Below are positions 1 to 7,411 of a stretch of DNA of 9,993 nt, in pieces. The notes beneath the pieces were generated by a model, which was given only the letters and a program-made list of their open reading frames with translations, did not search any database and was not told the origin of the DNA. The stretch is from assembly GCA_003457065.1 (NCBI GenBank), contig DMJQ01000089.1, forward strand, positions 436 to 10,428. The letters run 5' to 3'. Each line of letters begins with the position of its first letter. The stretch's first letter is position 1. The DNA comes from Clostridiales bacterium. GTDB lineage: Bacteria > Bacillota > Clostridia > Tissierellales > Sedimentibacteraceae. The position numbers were made by a program, and so were the translations under genes.

Positions 1-400
<400 letters not shown>

Positions 401-459
401 CTAATATTTAAATTCAAAATTAATTTATAATAGTTTGATATTTGCTATTTTATGTTTTT

Positions 460-480
460 ACTACCAGTAAACCCGGCAGC
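460..480 (-). other. Hairpin in the grpE-dnaK intercistronic leader
   Basis: On the transcribed strand GCTGCCGG (480-473) pairs with CTGGTAGT (467-460) around a five-base loop, giving eight pairs of which three are G-U. An A-rich run follows, not a U tract, so it does not look like an intrinsic terminator. Lying about 70 bases before the dnaK start, it could protect or define the 5' end of a processed dnaK mRNA. That role is inference; the pairing was found by eye. Confidence 0.4.
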
Positions 481-515
481 TATTGTTAACTTTTACTTAT
501 CTGCTTCACTAAGTG

Positions 516-1082
516 CTACTTTCTGCATATTCTTACCATTGCCGGTCTAATGCATCTTTCATTGACAGTATAACCCTTTTGTAGCACGTCAATTACAGTT
601 CCGTCTTCATATTCATCACTTTCTTCAAAAGCAACACCATAGTGAACATTGTGGTCAAACGGCTTATGCAGCGCTTCTACTTCTTTTAAACCTTTTTTAT
701 CAAGTATGCCCATAAGCTGATTATATACCATCTGCACACCTTCCTTGTAAGTGTGGCTCTCAGAACTGTCTGCTTCCAGTGCTCTCTCAAGATTATCCAC
801 AACAGGCAGCAAATCTAATAATAAATCTGAGACTGCGCTATTGTAAGTAGACATCTTCTCTTTTTCCGTTCTTGCCTTGTAATTCAGGAAATCCGCCTGC
901 AGCCTCAATAATCTGTTATTTAAACTTTCTATCTCTGCCGCAGATGAATCTTCTTCTGAATTAGTTTCTTCAGAAACCGATTCGTTTGTTTCATTTGAAG
1001 CACCTGTTTCTTTTTCGTCTTCCTTTAGCTCATCAACATTTTCCTTCTTGTTTTCTTCATCATGGTTTTTTGCCTTAGCCAT
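516..1082 (-). CDS. grpE: Nucleotide exchange factor GrpE
   Basis: GrpE is the dimeric cytoplasmic cochaperone that opens the DnaK nucleotide-binding domain to release ADP. The preferred start is ATG at 1082 (MAKAKNHDEE, 188 residues), because GAGGAG at 1095-1090 lies seven bases before it. A longer reading begins at a TTG at 1109 inside hrcA and has no ribosome binding site. Residues 1 to about 55 are acidic, low complexity and rich in Glu, Lys and Ser, as is usual for the disordered N-terminus. A long helical coiled-coil region follows (LNNRLLRLQADFLNYKARTE onward). The C-terminal beta domain carries KPFDHNVHYGV, GYTVNERCIRPAMV and a basic end. The gene begins four bases after the hrcA stop, so translation is probably coupled. 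Family and context agree, so the call is firm. Confidence 0.97.
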   Translation of the reverse strand: MAKAKNHDEENKKENVDELKEDEKETGASNETNESVSEETNSEEDSSAAEIESLNNRLLRLQADFLNYKARTEKEKMSTYNSAVSDLLLDLLPVVDNLERALEADSSESHTYKEGVQMVYNQLMGILDKKGLKEVEALHKPFDHNVHYGVAFEESDEYEDGTVIDVLQKGYTVNERCIRPAMVRICRK

Positions 1083-1086
1083 TTCT

Positions 1087-2145
1087 TCACTCCTCATTTT
1101 CTCCGTCAAAGTGTTGGCTTATTATTTCATTCATTGCTTCAGACATTGATTTAACTGTTGAAATAACATTAGTGTAATTCATTCTGGTAGGCCCTATTAC
1201 TCCTATTTTACCTATAAGCTTGCCGTTTAATTTATATGTTGCAGTTATGAGACTGCAGTCTCTTAATTCTTCATATTCATTTTCACGTCCGATGCTTATG
1301 TCTAAATCATTTTCTCCGGTAAACTTGAATAATTTCGCCATACTGTCTTTGTCTTCAACAAATGAAATAAATTCTCTTGCTTTGACGACGTCATTATATT
1401 CAGGCAAATCTAAAATATTTGTCAATCCGTCTGCATAGACATTAAAATCTTCTAATTTGCCTATTTGATCAACCAAGAACGGCAGCAGCTCCAGCAATAA
1501 ATTGCCGCTGCTTTCTCTTATATGGTAAAGCTGGTCTATTAAACTATCCTTAATTGAATATATATCTTCTAATTTATATCCGTACAGCTTTTCAGAAAGT
1601 GATGCTGATATTTTATCTATCTGATCCAGCGGTATCGGACTGTTTAAATTAAGCATTACCTGTTTTACGATATTGCTCTGCAATATCAGAACCAGAAGAA
1701 TTCTTCTGTCAGTTACAGGTACAAGCTGAATTCTTTTGATTTCAGATTGCTTAAGCTGTGGTGCAACTATAAATGATGTATATTTTGTGAACTGGGACAG
1801 AATTCTTACTGAATTTCTGAAAACCGAATCCATCTCATTGGATTTTTCTTCAATAATGTTTTTCAATTCATCTGTATTTGGAATATTTGAATCCCGGACT
1901 TTTTTCCAAAGATCATCAACATAATATCTGTAGGCTTTGTCTGTTGGTATTCTGCCTGATGAAGCATGTGGTTGAATTAAGAAACCCATTTCTTCCAAAT
2001 CATACATTTCATTTCTGATTGTCGCCGGGCTTACGCCAAGCTCATATTTCTTTGAAATTGTCCTTGAGCCGACTGCTTCTGCATTATCTATATAGCTGGA
2101 GATAATTGCTTTCAAAATTTTTACTTTTCTCTTATCCAAAGACAT
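1087..2145 (-). CDS. hrcA: Heat-inducible transcription repressor HrcA
   Basis: HrcA is the repressor of class I heat-shock genes; it binds CIRCE and, from work on the family, needs GroEL to stay active. The preferred start is ATG at 2145 (MSLDKRKVKI, 352 residues), with AGAGGTG six bases upstream; a GTG at 2154 would add three residues but overlaps that site. The first 80 residues or so form a winged helix: SRTISKKYELGVSPATIRNE is the recognition region, and the wing contains SSGRIPTDKAYRYYVD. The remainder fits the GAF-like and dimerisation domains of HrcA, including IGVIGPTRMNY near the C-terminus. The gene starts 17 bases after a perfect CIRCE, so it should repress its own operon. The usual length and the immediate grpE-dnaK neighbours leave little doubt. 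Confidence 0.98.
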   Translation of the reverse strand: MSLDKRKVKILKAIISSYIDNAEAVGSRTISKKYELGVSPATIRNEMYDLEEMGFLIQPHASSGRIPTDKAYRYYVDDLWKKVRDSNIPNTDELKNIIEEKSNEMDSVFRNSVRILSQFTKYTSFIVAPQLKQSEIKRIQLVPVTDRRILLVLILQSNIVKQVMLNLNSPIPLDQIDKISASLSEKLYGYKLEDIYSIKDSLIDQLYHIRESSGNLLLELLPFLVDQIGKLEDFNVYADGLTNILDLPEYNDVVKAREFISFVEDKDSMAKLFKFTGENDLDISIGRENEYEELRDCSLITATYKLNGKLIGKIGVIGPTRMNYTNVISTVKSMSEAMNEIISQHFDGENEE

Positions 2146-2151
2146 TTCATT

Positions 2152-2158
2152 CACCTCT
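2152..2158 (-). promoter_or_regulatory. Ribosome binding site deciding the hrcA start
   Basis: AGAGGTG lies six bases before the ATG at 2145. The in-frame GTG at 2154 falls within this Shine-Dalgarno match, so it is unlikely to be the initiator. Confidence 0.65.
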
Positions 2159-2161
2159 TTG

Positions 2162-2188
2162 TTAGCACTCTCTTTGATTGAGTGCTAA
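2162..2188 (-). promoter_or_regulatory. CIRCE operator (HrcA binding site)
   Basis: TTAGCACTC, nine spacer bases, then GAGTGCTAA: a perfect 9-9-9 inverted repeat identical to the CIRCE consensus. It lies between the predicted promoter and the hrcA start. HrcA bound here would block transcription of hrcA-grpE-dnaK. In RNA the same repeat could form a hairpin in the 5' untranslated region, which in some species affects mRNA stability. Confidence 0.98.
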
Positions 2189-2198
2189 ATCTATATAT

Positions 2199-2227
2199 AA
2201 TTTACTACTTTACAATAATTTTGTCAA
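2199..2227 (-). promoter_or_regulatory. Vegetative (SigA-type) promoter of the hrcA operon
   Basis: A perfect -35 TTGACA (2227-2222) is followed after 17 bases by TAAATT (2204-2199), a 4/6 match to the -10 consensus, inside an AT-rich stretch. Transcription would start near 2192, a few bases before CIRCE, which is the usual layout for class I heat-shock operons. Confidence 0.7.
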
Positions 2228-2252
2228 TAGACAATTGAAAATTTTTATATAT

Positions 2253-2382
2253 AAAAGAGAGCTGCTGCATCATATACATTCATATCATTTCGCGCTGACC
2301 GCAGGGCTTTCATATATATACATGAATTCCTCCGGATTAAACGCTCAAAATGACAGATTGAATTTCTTGCAGCAGCACTTTT
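2253..2382. repeat. 130-base imperfect palindrome, possible decayed MITE/REP-like element
   Basis: Nested complementary blocks pair in order across the intergenic space. From outside in they are AAAAG 2253-2257 with CTTTT 2378-2382, GCTGCTGCA 2261-2269 with TGCAGCAGC 2368-2376, ATTCA 2278-2282 with TGAAT 2359-2363, TCATTT 2285-2290 with AAATGA 2348-2353, CCGCAGG 2299-2305 with CCTCCGG 2329-2335 (one mismatch), and TTCAT 2309-2313 with ATGAA 2322-2326. The centre is AT-rich. This order cannot be chance alone and implies one long hairpin. The inner part resembles, from memory, the mobile-looking palindromes with TGTCATTCTGAGCG-like arms scattered in many bacterial genomes; that identity is inference. 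On the minus strand a short TTTT run follows, so it may also end the MATE transcript. Confidence 0.7.
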
Positions 2383-2404
2383 GTATTGCTAAAGATTCAT
2401 AAAC

Positions 2405-3769
2405 TTAATCAGCCTTCTGAACCCCGTGTTTTTTTCTCCAATAATGCTTATAGTAAAATATAAATAATACTGATGTTATTGCCCAGCTAAGGGGATAGCT
2501 GAAAGCAACCGTTTCAATTCCCGGTTTAATCGGAACCGCCGTAAAAATCCAGATAATCCTAAGTCCGCACACTCCGCATCCTGTAATGATCATAGGTATC
2601 AGTGAATCTCCCATTCCGCGCAATGCTCCGGACAAAATTTCAATAGCCACAAATGTAAAGTATGACGGCACAAGGAATCTCAGAATTTTCATTCCTATTT
2701 CAATGACAACCGAGTCATCGGTGAAAAGAAGAAACAAGTACTGATTTGAGAAGAACAGTATGGCACTTAAAGCAACTGCCGCAAACATGGATATTCCCAT
2801 GCACTGCACAGCTCCTTTTTTTACTCTTTCCAATTTACCTGCCCCGTAATTCTGCCCTGTGAAAGTTGTTATGGACACTCCGAACGCTCCCATCATCATC
2901 CAGAACAATCCGTCTATCTTCGAGTAAGCCGTCCATGCGGCAACCGTGTCAGTTCCGAAAGAATTAATGCATGTCTGGATCAATATGTTTGATATTCCGT
3001 ACATTACAGATTGAATTCCCGCCGGAAGTCCTATCTTAAATATTTTTTCAAGCTTATCACTATTGACATGCAATTCCCTAAACTGTATCTGATAGGGCTC
3101 GTCGGTTCTTTTAAGCACCAAAAGCACCAGTATAGCGCTTATGAATTGTGAAATAACTGTAGCTATTGCAACTCCGTATATTCCGATTCCCAATACCGCA
3201 ACAAAGAATAAATCCAAAACAATGTTTACTACGCAGCTTACAATGAGGAAATAAAGTGGTCGCTTTGAATCTCCCACTGCTCTTAGAATTCCCGAACCTA
3301 CATTGTAAATCATATTTGCTATCATTCCTGTAAAATATATTCTTATATATATCAATGAATATCTGATTACGTCCTCAGGAGTATTCATGGCCCTTAAGGC
3401 AGCAGGTGCTCCAGCTATACCTACGACCATAAGAATTACTCCGCCAATTATTGCAATTCCCAGAGAAGTGTAAACTGAGTCGCTTACATCCCTATATTTT
3501 CTGCCACCGTAATACTGTGAAATAATAACCGTTGCGCCTGATGACAGTCCTACAAAAAAATTAACCAGTAGATTAATCAGAGTTCCCGTAGTTCCGCCAA
3601 CCGCCGACAGAGCCTCCTTGCCCAGATATCTTCCAACGACCACCGCATCTGCCGTATTATATAGCTGCTGAAAAAAAGTTCCTATTAAAATAGGAAAAAA
3701 GAAAATTAATATTTGTTGCCAGATTACTCCATCTGTAATGTCATTCCTGCTTGCTGTTTCAGTCTTCAT
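2405..3769 (-). CDS. MATE family multidrug/Na+ (or H+) efflux transporter
   Basis: This is an integral membrane antiporter of the multidrug and toxin extrusion family (MatE domain twice), which exports organic, often cationic compounds in exchange for Na+ or H+. The product is about 454 residues with roughly 12 hydrophobic segments, the family norm, and no signal peptide. The first repeat opens with a hydrophobic helix, then QQLYNTADAVVVGRYLG and GLSSGATVIISQYYGG, typical of the clostridial MATE branch. The second repeat includes GLPAGIQSVMYGISN and FGVSITTFTGQNYGAG. I prefer ATG at 3769 (MKTETASRND) with GGAG nine bases upstream; a TTG at 3784 would add five residues but lacks a good site. 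It appears monocistronic, between hemW and the heat-shock operon. The substrate cannot be read from the sequence. Many clostridia carry numerous paralogues, so no gene symbol is given. Confidence 0.93.
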   Translation of the reverse strand: MKTETASRNDITDGVIWQQILIFFFPILIGTFFQQLYNTADAVVVGRYLGKEALSAVGGTTGTLINLLVNFFVGLSSGATVIISQYYGGRKYRDVSDSVYTSLGIAIIGGVILMVVGIAGAPAALRAMNTPEDVIRYSLIYIRIYFTGMIANMIYNVGSGILRAVGDSKRPLYFLIVSCVVNIVLDLFFVAVLGIGIYGVAIATVISQFISAILVLLVLKRTDEPYQIQFRELHVNSDKLEKIFKIGLPAGIQSVMYGISNILIQTCINSFGTDTVAAWTAYSKIDGLFWMMMGAFGVSITTFTGQNYGAGKLERVKKGAVQCMGISMFAAVALSAILFFSNQYLFLLFTDDSVVIEIGMKILRFLVPSYFTFVAIEILSGALRGMGDSLIPMIITGCGVCGLRIIWIFTAVPIKPGIETVAFSYPLSWAITSVLFIFYYKHYWRKKHGVQKAD

Positions 3770-3808
3770 TTTTGTCTGCTCCAAATTCGATTTTTACTGC
3801 CAAATGAT

Positions 3809-3835
3809 ATTATATCAATTATTTATTTTTGTCAA
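3809..3835 (-). promoter_or_regulatory. Probable promoter of the MATE gene
   Basis: TTGACA (3835-3830) and TATAAT (3814-3809) are both perfect hexamers but are separated by only 15 bases. An overlapping TAATAT (3812-3807) would give the normal 17-base spacing with a weaker -10. Either would start transcription about 30 bases before the GGAG ribosome binding site. Confidence 0.6.
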
Positions 3836-3873
3836 TATGATTTCTAAGACATGAACATTTCAGAAACAGAATC

Positions 3874-3892
3874 AAAAAGCACATTACACTTT
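3874..3892 (-). terminator. Weak possible terminator after hemW
   Basis: On the minus strand AAAGTG (3892-3887) can pair with TGCTTT (3881-3876), with two G-U pairs, and is followed by a T run. The stem is short and AT-rich, so termination here would be inefficient. The next gene has its own promoter-like sequence, so some form of transcript boundary is plausible. Confidence 0.3.
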
Positions 3893-3898
3893 AAAAAA

Positions 3899-5035
3899 TT
3901 ACATAAATTCTTCAATTACATAATTAGATATATCCATTCCTTTTTTAGTCAGTCTTATAAAATCTTTGTCATACGCCAAAAGTTTATTATTAACTAAATA
4001 GTTAATCTGACTTTTATATCTTTCATTGAAATTCAGTTTGAATTTTTCCTCGAAATCACCGGTATTCAACCCTTCCGTCAATCTCAGCCTCAGCATTATA
4101 TATTCGGTTATCAAATCCTCTTCGTCTAACTCTTCATGAATTATTCTGTCAAATTTACCGGCATCCGCATTCTTACAGTATAAATTCAAATCACCCGGAT
4201 TGCTGTACCTGATGTTATTGAGAAAAGAATGAGCTGATGGCCCCAGTCCGATATATTCTTCCTGATTCCAGTACTTTAAATTATGCCTGCACTCATGACT
4301 TTTCTCAGCAAAATTGGAAATTTCATATTGAAAAATATTATTTTTCTCCATTACATTTCTTCCGGCATAATACATTTCTCTTTCCGTTTCTTCATCAGGC
4401 ATGGCTATTTTATCGTTTTTCTCCATTGTAAACATCGGCGTTCCCTTTTCCAGCTTAAGTACATAAAAAGAAATATGTTTCACACCAGTTTCAATTATTT
4501 CAGAAACTGTGTCTTCAATGTCTTTTACCGTCTGTCCCGGAATATTGAACATAACATCAGCATTAATATTTTCAAAGCCTGATTCCCCGGCTCTGCCGAT
4601 TGCCTCAACCGCTTCTTTACTGTTATGGATTCTGCCTATTTTTTTAAGTATTTCATCATTCAGTGACTGAACACCGATACTCAGCCTGTTAATTCCTATT
4701 TCTTTATAAGCTTTTAATTTATCTGCTGTCAATGTGTTTGGGTTAGCTTCCATGCTTATTTCGGCATTTTTGTCAATTTCAATCAACTCGTTTAAATTAT
4801 CAAGTATAACCTTCAGATTCCCCGGATTGATTATTGTAGGAGTGCCTCCTCCGAAATAAATGGTATCCGCCACATATTTACCGCCTGCTTCATACTTATA
4901 GCTTTTAATTTCATTTATAACTGATTCCACATATTTTTTTTCTGATTCCGCATTCCATTTGATCGAATAAAAATCACAATAATTGCATTTCTGCCTGCAA
5001 AACGGAATATGAATGTAAATTCCTAATTTTTTCAT
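3899..5035 (-). CDS. hemW: Radical SAM heme chaperone HemW (HemN-like)
   Basis: HemW is a radical S-adenosylmethionine protein long annotated as oxygen-independent coproporphyrinogen III oxidase; in E. coli and Lactococcus the branch is reported to bind heme and deliver it to target proteins. The product has 378 residues. PFCRQKCNYCDF places the [4Fe-4S] cysteines at C13, C17 and C20 in CX3CX2C spacing, and GGGTP (62-66) is the SAM-binding motif of the core barrel. HNLKYW (251-256), followed by YIGLGPSAHSF, is typical of HemW; true HemN carries a fourth nearby cysteine, absent here. The C-terminal 80 residues or so form the usual HemN C-terminal helical domain. Start ATG 5035 has GAGG only four bases upstream. 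In many Firmicutes hemW directly precedes hrcA; here a MATE gene lies between. Whether it chaperones heme in this organism is inferred from the family. Confidence 0.93.
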   Translation of the reverse strand: MKKLGIYIHIPFCRQKCNYCDFYSIKWNAESEKKYVESVINEIKSYKYEAGGKYVADTIYFGGGTPTIINPGNLKVILDNLNELIEIDKNAEISMEANPNTLTADKLKAYKEIGINRLSIGVQSLNDEILKKIGRIHNSKEAVEAIGRAGESGFENINADVMFNIPGQTVKDIEDTVSEIIETGVKHISFYVLKLEKGTPMFTMEKNDKIAMPDEETEREMYYAGRNVMEKNNIFQYEISNFAEKSHECRHNLKYWNQEEYIGLGPSAHSFLNNIRYSNPGDLNLYCKNADAGKFDRIIHEELDEEDLITEYIMLRLRLTEGLNTGDFEEKFKLNFNERYKSQINYLVNNKLLAYDKDFIRLTKKGMDISNYVIEEFM

Positions 5036-5072
5036 AGTACCTCGTTGATTTATTGCTCCGTAATCTTTTAAT

Positions 5073-5097
5073 AAAAAAAGGAGCTTATTTCAGCTCC
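5073..5097 (-). terminator. Intrinsic terminator of the symporter gene
   Basis: GGAGCT (5097-5092) pairs perfectly with AGCTCC (5085-5080) around a six-base loop and is followed at once by seven T residues (5079-5073) on the minus strand. It lies 37 bases after the symporter stop. The predicted hemW promoter ends two bases before the stem. Confidence 0.9.
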
Positions 5098-5098
5098 G

Positions 5099-5127
5099 AT
5101 TATATCATCTTTAGTTAAACTATTCAA
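5099..5127 (-). promoter_or_regulatory. Probable hemW promoter with extended -10
   Basis: TTGAAT (5127-5122), a 17-base spacer, then a perfect TATAAT (5104-5099) preceded by TGA, an extended -10. Transcription would begin around 5093-5092, inside or at the end of the 5' arm of the overlapping terminator hairpin. Confidence 0.75.
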
Positions 5128-5133
5128 TTTTTT

Positions 5134-6375
5134 CTATTTTGCTGATGCTCCTGCTTTTTTTTCAAATACAGACCTGTTTAATTCTCCCTCTGTTGCGGCA
5201 ACGACTACCGAACAAGCAGAGTCTCCTGTAATATTAATCATGGTTCTCATCATGTCAAGGATTCTGTCTACTCCTGCAATAAGAGCTATGCCTTCGATTG
5301 GCAGTCCAACTGATTGTAGAACCATACCGAGCATTATCATGCCGGCTCCGGGAACACCTGCCGTACCGATTGAAGCCAGTGTGGCAGTTAAAATTATCGT
5401 AAGCTGAGCGCTTATTGACAAATCAAGTCCATATACCTGAGCGATGAAGAACGCACAAATACCTTGGTAAATAGCAGTCCCATCCATGTTAACGGTTGCC
5501 CCCAAAGGAAGACAGAAGCTGCAAATGGATTTTGGAACACCCAGATTCTCTTCAGATCTTTTCATGTTAAGAGGCAATGTTGCAGAACTGCTGGCAGTTG
5601 TGAAAGCAAAGACCATTGCCGGTGCAATACCCTTGAAGAACTGTAAAGGCGTTACTCTGGCAAACAAATAAACGGTCGAAGAATATGTTACCAATGCATG
5701 AATTGCACAGCCGGCATAAACAACGATTATCAATTTAAGTAATGGAAGAAGCACTCCCGGGCCGTTTTGGGCAACAACCGGAGTAATAAGTGCAAATACG
5801 CCTATCGGTGCATATTCCATAATTACTGCTATGATTTTGTACATTACTTCCGCACCGGAATCAAAGATTTCCTGCAATACCTTTCCCTTTTCACCGATTC
5901 CAATAATTCCTGCTCCTATTATCAGAGCAAATGCTATAACCTGCAGCATGTTGCCATCAACAAGTGCTTTTAAAGGATTTGACGGAATGATATTCAGCAG
6001 TGTGTCCACAACATTCGGTGCTTCGGATATTTCGACTTTTGCATCAACCGGAATTGAAAATCCTCCGCCTACTTTAGTAATATTGGCTAAAATAAGTCCG
6101 ATTGTTACCGCAAACGCAGTTGTCAATAAATAATATGCCATCGTTTTCCCGCCGATTCTTCCAAGCTTTCTCACATCATCCATGCTGCATGTTCCAACAA
6201 CAAGCGAACAAAATACCAACGGAACAATTACAAGTTTAATGAGATTTAAGAACAGTGTTCCGAAAGGCTTAATGTAATTTGTTGCAATATCAGGGTACGG
6301 CTGAAGAATAATTCCTAATAAAATACCTAATACCAGACCAATGAAAATTTTGGTTGTTAATTGCATTTTTTTCAT
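5134..6375 (-). CDS. Dicarboxylate/amino acid:cation symporter (DAACS, SDF family)
   Basis: This inner-membrane secondary transporter takes up glutamate, aspartate or C4-dicarboxylates (some members prefer serine, threonine or cystine) with Na+ or H+. The 413 residues match the family length and the GltPh fold. Visible marks are the serine-rich tip of hairpin 1 (SSSATLP, from 262), NMDGT (296-300) in helix 7, the hairpin 2 tip GTAGVPGAG (337-345), and helix 8 GVDRILDMMRTMINITGD (368-385). By alignment with GltPh from memory, D370, D374, R377, N381 and D385 correspond to D390, D394, R397, N401 and D405. The retained arginine argues for an acidic substrate, aspartate, glutamate or dicarboxylate, and the cation-site residues suggest Na+ coupling. 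Start ATG 6375 has AAGGAGG nine bases upstream. It has its own promoter and terminator, so it is a single-gene unit. Confidence 0.95.
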   Translation of the reverse strand: MKKMQLTTKIFIGLVLGILLGIILQPYPDIATNYIKPFGTLFLNLIKLVIVPLVFCSLVVGTCSMDDVRKLGRIGGKTMAYYLLTTAFAVTIGLILANITKVGGGFSIPVDAKVEISEAPNVVDTLLNIIPSNPLKALVDGNMLQVIAFALIIGAGIIGIGEKGKVLQEIFDSGAEVMYKIIAVIMEYAPIGVFALITPVVAQNGPGVLLPLLKLIIVVYAGCAIHALVTYSSTVYLFARVTPLQFFKGIAPAMVFAFTTASSSATLPLNMKRSEENLGVPKSICSFCLPLGATVNMDGTAIYQGICAFFIAQVYGLDLSISAQLTIILTATLASIGTAGVPGAGMIMLGMVLQSVGLPIEGIALIAGVDRILDMMRTMINITGDSACSVVVAATEGELNRSVFEKKAGASAK

Positions 6376-6412
6376 TATTAATATCCTCCTTATTTTTATT
6401 TACCATAACACC

Positions 6413-6441
6413 ATTATAGCCGATTTTTTTTATCCTGTCTC
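6413..6441 (-). promoter_or_regulatory. Probable promoter of the symporter gene
   Basis: A perfect -10 TATAAT (6418-6413) has GAGACA (6441-6436), 4/6 to the -35 consensus, at 17-base spacing; an alternative TTGAGA begins two bases further upstream with 19-base spacing. The leader to the ATG would be about 30 bases, leaving no room for a riboswitch. Confidence 0.6.
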
Positions 6442-6627
6442 AAAAATATTTTTTTAAGAATGTTAATTTTATATCACATTTTCTTTATATTATAAATATA
6501 TAACATAATTAATAATAAATACGTTATACTTTTAATTCCTTATAATTATTTAAAGTAAAATAGGATAAAAACCTTTTTAAATACAATTAGTAAGCAGATG
6601 TTGTATTAGTATATTAAAAAGTAAACT
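6442..6627. other. AT-rich spacer without a recognisable gene
   Basis: About 185 bases lie between the rsmE terminator and the symporter promoter. The stretch is almost entirely A and T. I found no open frame with a ribosome binding site, no tRNA-like cloverleaf and no strong hairpin on either strand. It could serve as an upstream promoter element or hold regulator sites I cannot recognise. Confidence 0.6.
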
Positions 6628-6652
6628 AAAAAGGTGCTTTATACAGCACCTT
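6628..6652 (-). terminator. Intrinsic terminator of the OsmC-prmA-rsmE operon
   Basis: AAGGTGCT (6652-6645) pairs perfectly with AGCACCTT (6638-6631) around a six-base loop, and the minus strand continues into further T residues to 6628. It lies six bases after the rsmE stop codon. Confidence 0.9.
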
Positions 6653-6658
6653 CTTAAT

Positions 6659-7396
6659 TTAAACCATTTCATTGCAGGCATACATGACGACGGCAGCTGC
6701 AACAACTCCCGCAGTCTCTGTCCGAAGAATCCTTTTGCCCAGCGTAACTATGTGAGCGCCGATTTCTTTGAACATTTCTATTTCTCTGATGTCAAAACCT
6801 CCCTCAGGACCTATCACTACATAATAATTTTGTTTCGGCTCAGACAAAATATCATTAAGAATCTTCATATCCTCGAGCTCATAAGGGACAATAATCTCAG
6901 CCTCTTCATTTTTAAGCCTTTCAACGAGTTCTTTTACAGTAACAATGTCCTCAACTTCAGGAATGATATTGCGCTTGCTTTGCTTGGATGATTCCTTAGC
7001 TATTTTCCTCCATCTTTCAAGCTTCTTCCGCTCCCTGTCCTTATCGTTTAATTTGACAACAGTCCTTTCCGTAATAATGGGAATAAAGCTTTTCACTCCG
7101 AGTTCAACATTCTGCTGGATTATAGTTTCCATTTTAGTCTGTTTCGGAATGCCCTGGCACAATGTTACATTAATTTTTGTTTCATTGTTTCTGCTTATTT
7201 CTTCAACAATTTCGCAAATAATATCCTCTTTGTTTATTTCCATAATTTCAGCATTATACTCACTGCTTTCTGTAACAACCGAAATTAAATCTCCTGTTCC
7301 TGCCCGCAGTATTGTTTTTAAATGCCTCGCATCACCGCCTGTTACATTAACCGTGTTGTTTCTTATATTGTCATCGGCACAAAAATATCTAAACAT
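6659..7396 (-). CDS. rsmE: 16S rRNA (uracil(1498)-N(3))-methyltransferase RsmE
   Basis: RsmE uses S-adenosylmethionine to methylate N3 of U1498 in helix 44 of 16S rRNA, near the decoding centre, acting on the assembled 30S subunit. The 245-residue length is normal. The first 70 residues or so form the PUA-like RNA-binding domain (MFRYFCADD, then GGDARHLKTILRAGTGD, the family's HLxxVLR-type signature). The rest is the SPOUT methyltransferase: GIPKQTKMETIIQQNVELGV, a central ERTV and a basic helix KLERWRKIAKESSKQSKR. The knot motifs are GPEGGF (196-201) and LGKRILRTETAG (219-230), which bind the cofactor. The start is ATG 7396, 15 bases after the prmA stop, with GAGG ten bases upstream, a rather long spacing. 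It is last in the operon, before a terminator. prmA-rsmE adjacency is widespread in Firmicutes and supports the call. Confidence 0.96.
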   Translation of the reverse strand: MFRYFCADDNIRNNTVNVTGGDARHLKTILRAGTGDLISVVTESSEYNAEIMEINKEDIICEIVEEISRNNETKINVTLCQGIPKQTKMETIIQQNVELGVKSFIPIITERTVVKLNDKDRERKKLERWRKIAKESSKQSKRNIIPEVEDIVTVKELVERLKNEEAEIIVPYELEDMKILNDILSEPKQNYYVVIGPEGGFDIREIEMFKEIGAHIVTLGKRILRTETAGVVAAAVVMYACNEMV

Positions 7397-7411
7397 GTCT
7401 ACTCTACCTCG

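Noticed and set aside
501..520. A possible second, decayed CIRCE at the grpE end (minus strand TAGCACTT followed by AGTG)
   Set aside because: Only the left arm is partly matched; the nine-base spacing and the right arm are missing.
1083..1109. grpE starting at TTG 1109 and overlapping hrcA
   Set aside because: TTG is a weak initiator here and has no upstream ribosome binding site, whereas ATG 1082 has GAGGAG at ideal spacing.
2287..2336. A 12-codon minus-strand ORF (MYIYESPAVSAK) with a good GGAGG site inside the palindrome, as a possible leader peptide
   Set aside because: The GGAGG and ATG fall inside complementary arms of the palindrome, the ORF is very short, and no regulated gene follows directly. 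It is most simply a by-product of the repeat.
2253..2382. Palindrome considered as SRP RNA, 6S RNA or a T-box leader
   Set aside because: I could not find the SRP GGAAG/AGCAG core, a 6S-like open bubble layout, or a T-box TGGNACCGCG sequence. The repeat-like symmetry explains it better.
2178..2402. A 74-codon plus-strand ORF between the MATE gene and hrcA
   Set aside because: It starts inside CIRCE, covers the promoter and palindrome, has no ribosome binding site and shows no recognisable protein pattern.
5831..6133. Plus-strand ORFs opposite the symporter gene
   Set aside because: They are low-complexity shadows of a membrane protein gene, with no ribosome binding site.
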